A stretch of DNA of 64,000 nt from Physella acuta (Eukaryota; Mollusca; Gastropoda; Physidae), in assembly GCF_028476545.1 (NCBI RefSeq), contig NW_026731825.1, positions 33,501-97,500 on the forward strand. Direction: 5' to 3'. Shown here piece after piece: positions 35,705-50,037 of this stretch; the first letter of the stretch is position 1, and every line of letters starts with the position of its first letter. The notes below the pieces were generated by a model that did not search any database, was not told where the DNA came from, and saw only the letters and a program-made list of their open reading frames with translations. The position numbers and the translations under genes were made by a program.

Positions 35705-35845
35705 GGTTTTTGTTACCGGCGTGAGCTGAGTTTGTAGCGGAGCGTACACGCGCGCAGTGAGTAGGTGCGATTAAAGAGAAGGGTGGATAGCGGAGCCACG
35801 GCGTTACGTCAGTGCGGGGGCTACGGGCTGGCTTGTCTGGGGGTG
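35705..35845. promoter_or_regulatory. Small CpG-rich block, possible promoter-like patch
   Basis: I count about 15 CpG in 140 bp, against an AT-rich, CpG-poor surround. It includes CACGCGCGC and a cAMP-element-like TTACGTCA. No transcript, start site or neighbouring exon is visible, so promoter function is only a guess. Confidence 0.25.
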
Positions 35846-36478
35846 GGGGAGAAGGGAGGGGTGGGGGGGGGGGTACAGATAGACCGAAGCTGAAAGTATT
35901 CGAGTTTGTTTGTTTTTGTTAGTAATCTGTATTTAAATTTGATTTTGTTGGAATTAGAAAGAGGGTTGTTTTTTTTTTGTTTTTTTTTAAAGCGCTGCAG
36001 TCGATTAAATATTGTATAGTTGTTTTTAGCGCAGTTTCCATTCTGGAGAATTGCGTTTATTAACCCGTCATTTCTGGATGTATGAATGTATGAATGAATG
36101 GATGGATGGATGGATGTGTGTCCGCAGCTTTAAGTCGTATCTCCTCCTCAACGAAGCAATATCGATGACTGAGTTCCAAAAGCAATTATGTTAAGCAAGT
36201 TACGAGGATGAAAATAGGCCATAAAAATTCCGGGTTTCTTTCATAGATTTCCCGGAAAAGCCAAAAAACCTCGAAAAAATTCAGTTTTTGGCCCATATCT
36301 CGGCAACCAGACCACTTAGCGACTTGAAACATGTACCAATCGATGCCTGCCATAATTTAGAACAATATTGCCGAAGAAAGTTTTCAAAAATATCCTTTCG
36401 TTCGATCACAAAAAATTTTTTGAGTTAATTAAAATTTGGACCGAATTAGTAGGCATATTTATCCAACCACACCACACG
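35846..36478. other. Non-coding stretch
   Basis: It has a G-rich patch near 35838-35875 and a (GATG/GAATG)n microsatellite at about 36077-36118. The bases 36200-36440 have mixed composition (ATATCTCGGCAACCAGACCA) and might be an old repeat, but I do not recognise it. Confidence 0.5.
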
Positions 36479-36541
36479 CGTCATCACGTTCAATAGCTGC
36501 GCCTTCACGTTCAATGGCTGCGTCGTCACGTTCAGTAGGCG
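36479..36541 (+). repeat. Three copies of a 21-bp unit
   Basis: GCGTCATCACGTTCAATAGC and two variants follow each other, each with TCACGTTCA. Confidence 0.85.
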
Positions 36542-36765
36542 CGCAATGGTTTTTAGTCATATAACTCTATTGTAAATAAAAAATGTAAAATACTGAAAAA
36601 AAATTAATAAAAAACGTTTTAATAACTAACCCTGCTCTTGATTTACGCTACGACAGAGCTATTTCTAGATAACATAAGGAAATTGCGCTTAAATGTCACT
36701 AGACTTTTTAATTAACTTGTTTTCGTATGTGGATTTTAATTTTAAAAAGGAGGTATGTAAAGATA

Positions 36766-37012
36766 TTTGAGACGGCGTGGCCTAGCCGCAGAGCACTAAA
36801 GTGCTAACCGGAAAGTCTTCATTTTGTATCCGAGTTCAAATCAGTAGAATGTCACTGAGTCCACCCAGCTCTGATGGATACCTAACTCATGTTATGGAAA
36901 ACAAAGGCATAGTGTTGACAACATTACTCCCTTGTATGCCTACGTCATTGAAACAAAAGAACTCTACTTCATCTGCCTCGTGTGTCTTGAGCATAGACGG
37001 GATAAGATGATA
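36766..37012 (+). repeat. tRNA-headed SINE, near full length
   Basis: Head GACGGCGTGGCCTAG, core GTCACTGAGTCCACCCAGCT and GATACCTAACTCATGTTATG, then GACAACATTACTCCC and an extended tail with AACTCTACTTCATCTGCCTC and GTGTCTTGAGCATAGACGGG. TAAAGATA occurs just before (36758-36765) and just after (37013-37020), a plausible 8-bp target duplication. Confidence 0.88.
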
Positions 37013-37875
37013 TAAAGATACAGATCTAATGTATATGGAGCATGCGCACAGAGGCGTAGCTAGGGGGGGGGGCGGCCGCCCCGGGCGCCGACCCTATGGG
37101 GGCGCCAAAAGGGGTGGGAAAAAAATTTTAAAGCTGATTTTATGCTGCAGTTTTGAATTATAAACTGTCTAAGTTAAGAAATGTAATGGCTACACGCCTT
37201 TACATACTGATTTAACTGTTTTCTACCTTGATTTCTTAATGTAAAACATATACTCTTAAGAAACAGTGACCGGCAAAACCGCTATGAAGCTTTTCCTAGA
37301 TGGGGGGGGGGGGGCGCTTTTTCGAGACTTAAAACGGAAGAATTTACACTAGATTGTTGAGTCGATAAACGTTACCACTATTAAAAGAAACCAATTGTAT
37401 TAAAACGTATTGTACGATTATTGAACTGTAAAATACGTTAGTGACTTTAATCAAGATGGTGCAGGGGGGCGCTTTTAGGCTAAATAAAATAGCAAAATTA
37501 CACAGGATTCTGAGTAAACAACCTTTAGCTCTCAGAAAGAAACGAATTGTACTGTGCATTGTATAATTGTGTAACATTTAAAAAAAAAAGTTAGTTACGT
37601 TAAAAACCGCTCTACAAACTTTGTCCAAGATGGTTGTGATGAGTGTGTGTGGGGGTGGGGGGGGGGGCGCTTTTTTCGCTAACAAAAATCGCAAGTATTT
37701 GTACTGGATTGGTGAGTAGATAACTCTCTTAACACTTAGTAAAGAAACCAAGTGTATTAACGCGTAGTGTACAATTTCAATAGCCAGTTTTGTTAAAAAA
37801 AAAAGACGCGACTAGTTCTTTGTAAGATTCTTACGATTCTCTCAACTTCAACGTGAGAGATCAGATAATTTTGAT

Positions 37876-38102
37876 CAGTGTTTCTTCCAGACTTTTTTCT
37901 CCGGGGGGGGGGGGGGGCACTTGAAATCTTCGGAGGGGGGGGGGGCGGTAAACTTTCTTCGGGGGGCGGACACTGTTAAAAGTATATATTTTCTATATAA
38001 ATTATATAAATTTCATTTCGTTCGGGGGGGGGGGGGGGGGGGGCGGTAAAAAAATTTCGGGGGGGCTTCGCCCCCCCGAAGAGACGCCTGGAAGCAACTC
38101 TG
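37876..38102 (+). mobile_element. G-tract MITE, CAGTGTTTCTTCC family, full length
   Basis: Left end CAGTGTTTCTTCCAGAC; right end GACGCCTGGAAGCAACTCTG. Flanks ATTTTGAT (37868-37875) and CTTTTGAT (38103-38110) agree at 7 of 8. Inside are four G runs separated by CACTTGAAATCTTCGG, GGCGGTAAACTTTCTTCGG, GGCGGACACTGTTAAAAGTA and TTTCATTTCGTTCGG. It sits inside the larger hAT-type element and so is younger. Confidence 0.9.
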
Positions 38103-38460
38103 CTTTTGATTGATTGCATTACATCTTACCTGGATCACTCAACTATATTAAAGAGAACTAAATATCACGGATTCTTGAATCCCTAAGCCACTAACCACCA
38201 CTTTTTTCCATGCTCTTATTTCATTCTCCACTGTCTGTAATCTAGCTCCAAGCCATACAGTAAAAGAGACCACATTTAGTTATAGATCCTGATTGAATTT
38301 TTTTGACAATGCATTTGAATTCCACATTTTCTTAGAGTGTTAAAACGCGTTTTATTGCTGCTGATTATAATCAGAACGTCATGGGCTATCATAAAATTGA
38401 TTGTTACTGCTTCTTCAATCAACACAATTAGTTCTGCATTTGTTGTTGACGTTGTGCGAG

Positions 38461-38648
38461 CAGTGTTTCTTCCAGACTTTTTTCTCCGGGGGGGGGGGGG
38501 GGGGCACTTGAAATTTTCGGGGGGGGGGGGGGGGGCGGTAGACTTTCTTCGGGGGGGGGGGGGGGCGGACACTGTTAAAAGTATATATTTTCTATACATA
38601 AATTATATAAATTTCATTTCGTTCAAGGGGGCGTAAAAATTTTTTCTG
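38461..38648 (+). mobile_element. G-tract MITE, right part deleted
   Basis: Same left end and order as the copy at 37876, but it ends TTTTTTCTG without the GGAAGCAACT segment. TGTGCGAG flanks both sides exactly (38453-38460 and 38649-38656), so the shortened form is bounded by a genuine duplication. Confidence 0.88.
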
Positions 38649-39168
38649 TGTGCGAGAAGGCAGGGCAAATCTGCGAAATCCAAGACTACGAGCTGTTAAC
38701 ATCCGTTGGATTCCAGTTTGTTTTCTCTAGCTTGTTTTGTCATACCATCAACCAATCAACGAAATACCCATGTCGTATTCCAATGTGAACAATAAATATT
38801 TCTGATAACTTCTTCTTGTATGTCACTTGTGTGTCCTTACTCTAACAAACTTCGAATCCAACTATGGTACCATATCACAACAGAGATCGTTCAAAACTAG
38901 AACATAAAAGGCTGGTCTAAGCATATTAGCGTTAGCTACAAACTACCCTCTAACACAGATCAGGCTTATTTTTTTTTTACTGACATTACTAATCTTTCGC
39001 AAAAAAAGTTAAACGCATCTTAATGGGAATTAAATTGTCGTAAAGTTTTAAGGAATGAAAATCATACAATGTAATTATTAAACCTTGTCCGGACTGTAGC
39101 TTACACACACTCTTATCCACACACAAGCTTATATATAAACACACTATCACACACACACTATCACACAC

Positions 39169-39184
<16 letters not shown>

Positions 39185-39244
<60 letters not shown>
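39185..39244. repeat. (TA)n microsatellite with CA-rich left flank
   Basis: About 30 TA units, preceded by CACACA runs from about 39102. Confidence 0.93.
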
Positions 39245-39247
<3 letters not shown>

Positions 39248-39564
39248 CGGGGGGGGGGGGCGCCAAATTGAAAGTTCGCCCCGGGCGCCGGGAAGGGTCG
39301 CTACGCCTCTGCATGCGCAGTAGGGTGTGCGGAAGTACTGTGTAAAGGTGTACACATATTTAAATATTTGCAGTATTATAAAATAAAATGCTGAATTTCC
39401 CCAGCTCCTCCAAACGATCTTAAGACTTCTGGATTGAAATATTTTCATCCACTGAAGTGAAAAGAATCTTTTCTTCGTAACAGCCAATTTTAAGATCGTA
39501 TACAGAAAGTGGTAAAACACAAAGCAAACCCAGTTTTTCATCTCTGTGTTTAGAGACCACAAAC

Positions 39565-39710
39565 CAGTGTTTTCCGGGGGGGGGGGGGGGTGGACTAAAA
39601 TATTCTAGGCTGGCGGACATATTTTCTATATATTACATTTCGTTCGTGGGGCGTTAGACTTTCTTGGGGGAGAGGGGGGGGAGGGGGGGAGATGCCTGGA
39701 AGAAACTCTA
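39565..39710 (+). mobile_element. G-tract MITE, diverged
   Basis: CAGTGTTTTCCGGGG, GGACTAAAATATTCTAGG, TTTCTATATATTACATTTCG and GATGCCTGGAAGAAACTCT are in family order. The flanks match poorly (about 5 of 8), so the ends are uncertain. Confidence 0.7.
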
Positions 39711-40271
39711 CCACCCTCCTTCATTCCCCCCCCCCCCCACCAAAAATACACTAGTATTTTGACGCTGTTAAGTCGTGTCCATTTGTGAAAATTATCGAAG
39801 TAAATAAACATAATATTTACATATTATGCTCAAATTTACGCAATCACATCCGAATCACATAATTGCAGTAGTTTTCCCTCCTGCTTTGATTGTTCGCAAT
39901 TAGGAACTCTATTTCTTACGCCATGTTTTATTTTTACTTCCCCCTGCTATTTCTACTAGGACCAACAGCGATGACACCAAACTTAACAAGGGTTCGAGAA
40001 TTCGGAGTTTATCTCCCGTGGCTGGCTCATTACCGCCCTTTATTCGGGACGTGTGCCATTAGTCTAGCTTGTTATTTTTAATTATCCCTCTTGATGTGAG
40101 TTGCGTCCCTTGGTGATGATCCAGTAGAAGAACAATAAACAAAGTGGGTTGTCTCCCATATTTATCCGATTAAGTTGAATCCCCTTGGTCTTAGATGACA
40201 TTCTTGTCTAGAACGATTGTGATTGCATTGACTTGGACGTCGACAATTTATTTTTAAATACCGTCTGTATA

Positions 40272-40272
<1 letters not shown>
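39711..40272. other. No recognised feature
   Basis: A C run near 39727-39740. The 63-codon frame at 39890-40081 is hydrophobic at its start but matches nothing I know. Confidence 0.5.
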
Positions 40273-42048
<1,776 letters not shown>

Positions 42049-42170
42049 AAATAGCCAAGTTGGAACAAACTATTCCGGTAAGAGGACCCTGCAAGTACTT
42101 CCTGACTGTAGTGCTCATCCTAAAGCATGACGAACGAAATGCTTTCAAGTATTATCCACAAGAAGGTTAG
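42049..42170 (+). CDS. Possible terminal or internal exon, function unknown
   Basis: A 20-base T-rich tract ends in TTTCAG at 42043-42048, a good splice acceptor. From 42051 a 39-codon frame runs to TAG at 42168-42170 and has ordinary protein composition (with ...RGPCKYFLTVVLILKHDE... and KYYPQEG at its end). The bases are clearly more GC-rich than the AT-rich flanks. A GTAAGA at 42078 could make a 29-base exon instead. I do not recognise the peptide and see no partner exon in the window, so this is a candidate only. Confidence 0.25.
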
Positions 42171-43910
<1,740 letters not shown>

Positions 43911-44924
43911 CATAATGACACAGTATATGCCCCACCCCCCTAGAAACAACAATCTTTCTTCAAATATATCGCAATATGTGCTCCACCTAACTCACATACA
44001 TCGACATATACACACAGCTTCCAAAAAAACTACATAGCCATACATATATGGTGTTAAAAAAGGAACAGAGAGTAGGTGCCGATGGAGTCAGATGCTTGGA
44101 TAAATAAATGCAAAATTAATCATCTGTTAAAAGCATGACATTTCTTGCTGTTTAACGTTTGCAAAAGTTTTTTTTTTTCTCAATGATGACGCATGAGCTA
44201 ATCATTGCTTAAAGTCGCTTTCTTATATTTTTTTTTATATTTAAGAAATAAAATCCATACAGGCAATTCACACATGTATTATTCTAAAAGAAAGAAAAAT
44301 ATTTTTCCAAAATATTTATCAGGATTTTGTTTTAAAGTTGTGAAATATTAACACCATTTATGTTTATCATTATGTAAATAATACAAATACTGAATGTTTA
44401 GAAAAAACATCGTTAATTTTTCATCACATCCATTTGAAACTTTTGCTAGATGGGTGTCTAATCCTTGATATTATCTAACATAAACAAGTATCACGGTGAA
44501 GGAATATTATTTTTGGGTTAGAAAATTGATGAGGACATTTAGAATGACGTAATATTATTTTTCGAGAAACTGAATTGATTATGATATGATGAGTCATAGG
44601 TAGTAGCTGTTGTCTCAATAGGATAGGCCGATCCTCATACTGAAATAGGCCGGTCCTTCGAGTGAAATAGGTGGATCTACCGACTACGACATAGGTCTTC
44701 TTCCCAACAGCACTGAGACCAATGTTACCAACAGGACAAATACCTGTACATATAATTGCATTTACACATACAATCGCACCCTGCTATACATTATAAATCT
44801 GCCCCACTATATGTTTAACCTCCTCTCATATAATAGCTATACATTCTGAAGCATATATCATACGGTTGTTAAACCATCTGTAACGTATAACAAATAATTG
44901 TTAAAACTTCTGTAATATCTATAT
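43911..44924. other. AT-rich stretch, nothing recognised
   Basis: At about 44630-44700 an ATAGG word (GAAATAGGCCGGTCC, GAAATAGGTGGATC) recurs three times. No gene was recognised. Confidence 0.5.
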
Positions 44925-45560
44925 TTGTTAAACCTCTCCACCTATCTTTGCTAAACCTCTCAACCTATGTTTGTTAAACATCTCCATCTATATTTGTTAA
45001 ACCTCTCCACCTATATTTGTTAAACCTCTTCATCTATATTTGTTAAACCTCTCAACCTATGTTTGTTAAACCTCTCCATCTATATTTGTTAAACCTCTCC
45101 ACCTATATTTGTTAAACCTCTTCATCTATATTTGTTAAACCTCTCCACCTATGTTTGTTAAACCTCTCCACCTATATTTGTTAAACCTCTCCATTTATAT
45201 TTGTTAAACCTCTCCATCTATCTTGCTAAACCTCTCCACCTATGTTTGTTAAACCTCTCCACCTATGTTTGTTAAACCTCTCTATCTATATTTGTTAAAC
45301 CTCTCCACCTATGTTTGTTAAACCTCTCCATCTATATTTGATAAACCTCTCCACCTATATTTGTTAAACCTCTCCATCTATATTTGTTAAACCTCTCCAC
45401 CTATATTTGTTAAACCTCTCCATGTATCCTTGCTAAACCTCTCCATCTATATTTGTTAAACCTCTCCACCTATATTTATTGAACCTCTCCATCTATATTT
45501 GTTGAACCTCTCCATCTATATTTATCAAACTTTTTCTCCTATATTTGTTAAACTCCTATT
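44925..45560 (+). repeat. Minisatellite, 23-bp unit, about 27 copies
   Basis: Each unit reads TATATTTGTTAAACCTCTCC plus ATC or ACC. TTGTTAAACC recurs at 45361 and 45384. Copies are well conserved except at the edges. Confidence 0.95.
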
Positions 45561-46063
45561 TTTTCATATTACGATGTTTCTTAATCGCCTTAATCCCTAA
45601 TCCATAATGCATATTTTATAACCATTATATCTCTTCTCTATCCCCCAAAACACTTGCTCCATACACCGCCTTCGTGTGTTAGCCATAGTGCATCTCCCAC
45701 ATAACTACTCTTATATTCGTCTATAAAACGTGGCGTACATAAACGACGTCGCGTACTTTTAGACTATGCTTATACCCCCCTCCGAATCCTCACTATAGCC
45801 CCCCCAGAGACGCCACTGAATTACTCCCCCCCCCCCCCCCCACGCGATTTCGCACTCTCCGACTCGATTTAAACAAATGAAAATTTAAACGAAAATCAAA
45901 TTCTAGTATGATTGCCACATCTGCCATCTTGTAAACATCCCCACCCCTCCACCTCATGCGCGTTTATTCCTTTACTGACTACAATAATAATCCTGCCTTC
46001 TACTTCCCACCCCCACCCCCACACAACACACACACACTTACTCTAAGCGTCTAGCAAATTTTT
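45561..46063. other. Non-coding stretch with an isolated hAT-like terminus
   Basis: AGAGACGCCACTG at 45806-45818 has the form of a hAT right end, but I found no partner terminus or duplication of the AATTACTC that follows. A C run lies at 45826-45841. Confidence 0.45.
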
Positions 46064-46123
46064 CACACACACACACACACACACACACGCACGCACGCAC
46101 GCACGCACGCACGCACACACGCA

Positions 46124-46155
<32 letters not shown>

Positions 46156-46193
46156 CGCACACACACGCACACACGCACACACGCACCCACGCA

Positions 46194-46225
<32 letters not shown>

Positions 46226-46256
46226 CACCACACACACACACACACACCACACACCA

Positions 46257-46349
<93 letters not shown>

Positions 46350-46351
46350 AT
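46064..46351. repeat. (CA)n / (CACG)n microsatellite ending in (TA)n
   Basis: About 250 bp of alternating pyrimidine and purine with many CG steps, then TA units from about 46315. Minus-strand Cys/Val frames in it are artefacts. Confidence 0.95.
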
Positions 46352-46500
46352 ACAAACCTTTTTGAAGCAGAGTTAATTTTAAATTTGTTTCTCAGAGATC
46401 CGTATATTAAGGCATAATGTGGTCAATTCTGTGCCTCGCTATGTTTACAGGTGCAGGTACCCACGGTTCAGTACGAACATGTCGTTAGATCTAGCCAGTG

Positions 46501-46560
46501 CAGTGGCGTCGCTAAATTTTGTAGTTGGTGTCACCTCCCCCCCCCCCGGTAAAAGCTTTA
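46501..46560 (+). mobile_element. Isolated hAT-like left terminus
   Basis: CAGTGGCGTCGCTAAATTTT, then GGTGTCACC and a C run resemble the hAT-type ends elsewhere in the window. No right end or target duplication was found, so its extent is unknown. Confidence 0.45.
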
Positions 46561-46723
46561 AACTGTTTACATTTAATACTAATGAGGTTTATCTAAAGTC
46601 GGTTGTTAATACAGCTGGGTGTAGCATTGTTTTCTCTATAGTTTGCATGTTAACGTCGTGGTTTCGCCGCCCCTTCCCACCCCCCCCCCCCCCCTTGTCG
46701 CGATCATCGTTTTGAACTGGCAG

Positions 46724-46894
46724 AACTTGTTTCTGTGACCTCGGCCTATGAAGAGATAGTGGGGTCAGCACTATGCCCAGCCGCCTTTACTTTCTCTAAC
46801 GTGAGTTAGGTACCCATCAGGGCTGGGTGGACTCAAGGACGGCCGACTGGCTTGAACCCTGATTCGAATCGTGACGTTCGAGCTAGCAGTGGTT
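46724..46894 (-). repeat. tRNA-headed SINE
   Basis: Inverted copy: AACTTGTTTCTGTGACCTCG, AGCACTATGCCCAGCCGCCT, ACGTGAGTTAGGTACCCATC, then GGGCTGGGTGGACTC and the head with GATTCGAATC and GCTAGCAGTGG. The core is well conserved and the head is damaged. Confidence 0.88.
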
Positions 46895-47515
46895 AAAGTA
46901 GGTTAATATCTGCGTCGTTAATCCTCGCTTGCGTTATCCCGTTGAGTCAGTGACAGTTGCGTCACGTTTGTGTCACGTTTAACTCTAAAAGCTTGATATT
47001 TACAACAGTAAATGTCAGCGTTTAACCATACTATTATATCACAGTCTGAGTACTGTGTCCCTAATACACGACAAAACATTGTTTATGGTGTTGAGGTTAT
47101 CGCCCTTGGTGGTCCCTTAGTTACTTCCCTTGCCTACAACTACAGCAAAGTTTATCGTTGTAACATGCTGTCTATAAAAGGCCGTGTCTGTTCTACTGAC
47201 GTAGTTTGGCTGACTGGGTTGGGGGTGTTAACGACTAGGTTAATTAGAGTCATTAGTTTAACTTGTGTTTAGACATGAGGACCAGCAGATGCGAGGGGGG
47301 TCAATCTCCTGGGGTTTAAAGGTCACTGGCGTAACGGATAAGTGGGGTCATGGGTCATTGATGACGGAGATAAGTGGAGAAAGCGGTGATGAATGAGTAC
47401 GTTCAAAGGAAAGGGGTCGGCTGTGACGTATTAAAATATACGTATATATATTATATATAATACAGCAGAGTTACCCTGGAGGTTAATAGGGAAGGTGAAG
47501 AAGAGTTAACCTGAT
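46895..47515. other. No supported gene
   Basis: An 86-codon frame at 47012-47272 has no motif I know. Short ACGTATATATA repeats lie near 47440-47460. Confidence 0.5.
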
Positions 47516-47651
47516 TATGTGTCCTCGGTATACGATAATAGTTCAGCACAACACCCAGCCGCCTTTACTTTCACTAAAGATATGAGCGCACTCAGGATTC
47601 GAACTCTAGACTTTCGAGATAGCAGTCGTACGCTCTACTGCTCAACCACTT
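47516..47651 (-). repeat. tRNA-headed SINE, internally deleted
   Basis: Inverted: TGTGTCCTCGGTATACG, ACCCAGCCGCCTTTACTTTC, then GGATTCGAACTCTAGACTTT and GCTCTACTGCTCAACCACTT (head with both pol III boxes). Part of the core is missing. Confidence 0.82.
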
Positions 47652-48092
47652 TAATTGGTAGTTTAGATGGACCGTTGGGGCGACACTAGTGCCCTAATTG
47701 TTTACCTCTATTTCACTGTTTTTCACCATCCTCACATCATATCGTAATGTCAAACTTGTCACTTCCATAATGATATCTGCCCATAGTTTTTTTAAAATAT
47801 ATTTTCTAAAATTTGACTGAGCACGGTCAACATAGAATATTTTAATACATTTATATTCATTTTTTAAATACAAAATTGTCTTCTAAAATGCGAAATATAG
47901 TTTTTTAATGTAAAAATATGACGTCACACAATCTGAACAACCCCCTCTCCCACCTTCCTCGCCATCACAAAATTACGGACTCCTCTACATCCCCCCCCGT
48001 CCCATATGAGTGTGACGTCAGTGAAACTTCTTTGTTCATAGCATTAGACTAACGCTATTCTAATATTGGCATCTGCGGGTAGTGTTGTCTTT
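47652..48092. other. No recognised feature
   Basis: No gene or repeat was recognised here. Confidence 0.55.
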
Positions 48093-48855
48093 GTCAGTAT
48101 GCCTCGACTTTCGAACGCCTCAAATATAGTGTTGTGATGTGACTGTACGAACATGTCAGCATGCCTCGAATTCCGAACGTCTTTAAAACCGTGATGTGAT
48201 GTGGCGTTTCTGTAGCGACAGTTGTTTTAGGAGATAAGGTTGCTGACCTTATACTCAACCCCCAACCTGGAGGACCAGGGTGCTAGCTTTCGTCTGACCC
48301 CTACCCGCGCAGACCTTCCCAGCTTGGTTGAACCTGCCAGGAGTTAACACTCCCGCTGGTATAGCTCTGGGGGTCGTCAGGGTACGCAAGCTGCCAAGCC
48401 ACGACAAGGCCCTAGCATCAGAAAGATCCTGCGAATTCGCTGGCCTAAAACCATCAGAAATGACGTTCTATGGCAACGGACAAATCAACTACCAGTGGAA
48501 GTAGAGATCGTCCAGAGGAAATGGAAATGGATTGGGCCACACACTCAAGAAGCCTGTATCCAGCATAACAAGACAGGCCCTCACCTGGAATCCACAAGGC
48601 AGGAGGAGGAGAGGCAGACCAAGAAAGACCTGGAGACGTGACCTGGAAGAAGACACCAAGAAGATTGGATACACATGGGGACAGTTGGAGAGACTAGCCC
48701 TGGACAGAGACGTCTGGAAAGCTCTTGTCAGCGGCCTATGTCCCAGTAGGGACGACAGGCAAACATGACATGATGACATGTGATGTGGCCGTACGAACAT
48801 GCCAGCATGCCTCAAATTTCGAACACCTCTGGTACAGTGTTGTGATATGGGATAA
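48093..48855 (+). repeat. 62-bp tandem repeat interrupted by a LINE-derived insertion
   Basis: GTCAGTATGCCTCGACTTTC at 48093, GTCAGCATGCCTCGAATTCC at about 48155 and GCCAGCATGCCTCAAATTTC at about 48800 start units of about 62 bp containing TGTGATGTG and GTACGAACAT. The third lies on the far side of the insertion at 48206-48778. Confidence 0.75.
48206..48778 (+). mobile_element. LINE 3' fragment joined to a dispersed repeat, 573 bp
   Basis: TGTGATGTGGC lies at 48195-48205 and again at 48779-48789, a likely 11-bp target duplication, although the host repeat also contains similar words. Bases 48206-48420 are a non-coding dispersed repeat (a piece recurs at 27138). From about 48423 on they encode the C-terminal end of a LINE polyprotein: [18 protein letters not shown], then [36 protein letters not shown] and GYTWGQLERLALDRD. 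One extra base near 48535 shifts the frame between WKWIG and GHTL. The tail is short ATGACATG repeats, as in several LINE groups. Confidence 0.8.
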
Positions 48856-50037
48856 ATTTTCTAAATGAAACTTCAATGTGTCCTCGCGACATAAAACATA
48901 CATCTTGTTGAACAAGACGACCAGAGACGAGAAATGAGGTCACGTGAGCGACTATACGCACGTGCCTATCATTCACCGCGCCGCTCATTACGCACCTGCG
49001 GATCAACACATCAGGCGACACCTGGGGAACTCACGAGCGTTTGTTGAGATTAAGCGCGCGTGAGCAAGCAGGGGGTGTTGAGGGCAGGGGAAAATAGAGA
49101 GGGAGGAGGAGAGGGTATTGCTGCAGTTCAGAGGTCATGGCGCCTAAAATTTGAGTAATTATGTTTATGTTTAACGCGGCAACTAATTAAGTATGCAAAT
49201 GTGTTGGTTGGTATGAACAAAATGTGATGAGGCTCGGTAACTGGGGACAGCAACCTATCTAGGAGAGACAACTCCAAAATCAAACAACTGCTGCCTTGTA
49301 GTGTGTTCTTGGTTGGACAAATGCTACGGAAGCAAATCCAAAAAGAAAAGCAGGCTGAAATCGGAGCCAACGGTCTATATGGCGCATAACAGGTTTACAC
49401 GTAACACTTGATTGTGTTGGAGGAGATCACTTCCAATACTAGAATTAGAAACGAAGAGGATGGTGAGGGTTTACAAAAAAAAAAAAAAAAAAAAAAAAAA
49501 CAGCCCCAAGTAAAGTGACCTTGATGAAAAGAGAGTGAATGAGGTGCGTTTGGCACTTAAACAATTTTGTAAATCCCAGTGGGGGGTTCTACAGTCAAGA
49601 TTTTGCTTCGGGTAACAAATGGAATTTAATATGAGCCACAGTCTTGGCCAATGTGAAACTTGAAAACCCCGTGCAAATCCATTAGCCCCTGGCTGGATTA
49701 GTTGAAATCACCTCACTAACACAATACAACAAAAGCAGTGGTCATTATTAAAATAAAACACAAGTGCAAATGATACAAAAAAATAAATAAAAAAAAAATA
49801 TTTAAAAAAAATTAATTCTGTATTTAGAGTTAAAAAACATTAAACTTAAGATTTCTTGTTTTATTTTTTACTACAAGTTTATGTTTGCAATTGATTTTCT
49901 ATCTAGTCGTAAATTGGGATCCGAATTCGAACTATTCCCAGTTCACAAAGCACAACTTTTTATTTCACTTCACAGTCTGGAAGTTTCCTAATTGAATCTT
50001 AGTATCTGACTTCCGTTTTTTTTTCCATTTTGACCTT
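48856..50037. other. Non-coding stretch with a poly-A run
   Basis: A run of about 28 A lies at 49474-49501 with no SINE or gene copy recognised before it. Nothing else stands out. Confidence 0.5.

Larger units (their letters stand above)
37049..39311 (+). mobile_element. hAT-type element, 2.26 kb, perfect 8-bp target duplication, carrying two MITEs
   Basis: Left end CAGAGGCGTAGCTAGGG; right end GGGTCGCTACGCCTCTG. CATGCGCA lies exactly outside both ends (37041-37048 and 39312-39319). Both sub-ends carry GCCCCGGGCGCCG. No transposase frame was seen. The inside holds three diverged copies of a 160-200-bp unit starting GGGGGGCGCTTTT (near 37308, 37466 and 37663), two G-tract MITEs and a (TA)n tract at 39185-39244. 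Confidence 0.9.

Noticed and set aside
45806-46501. The hAT-like right end at 45818 and left end at 46501 as one element
   Set aside because: Their order is wrong (right end before left end) and the flanks do not match.
49474-49501. Poly-A run as the tail of a processed gene copy
   Set aside because: No coding remnant or target duplication could be found next to it.
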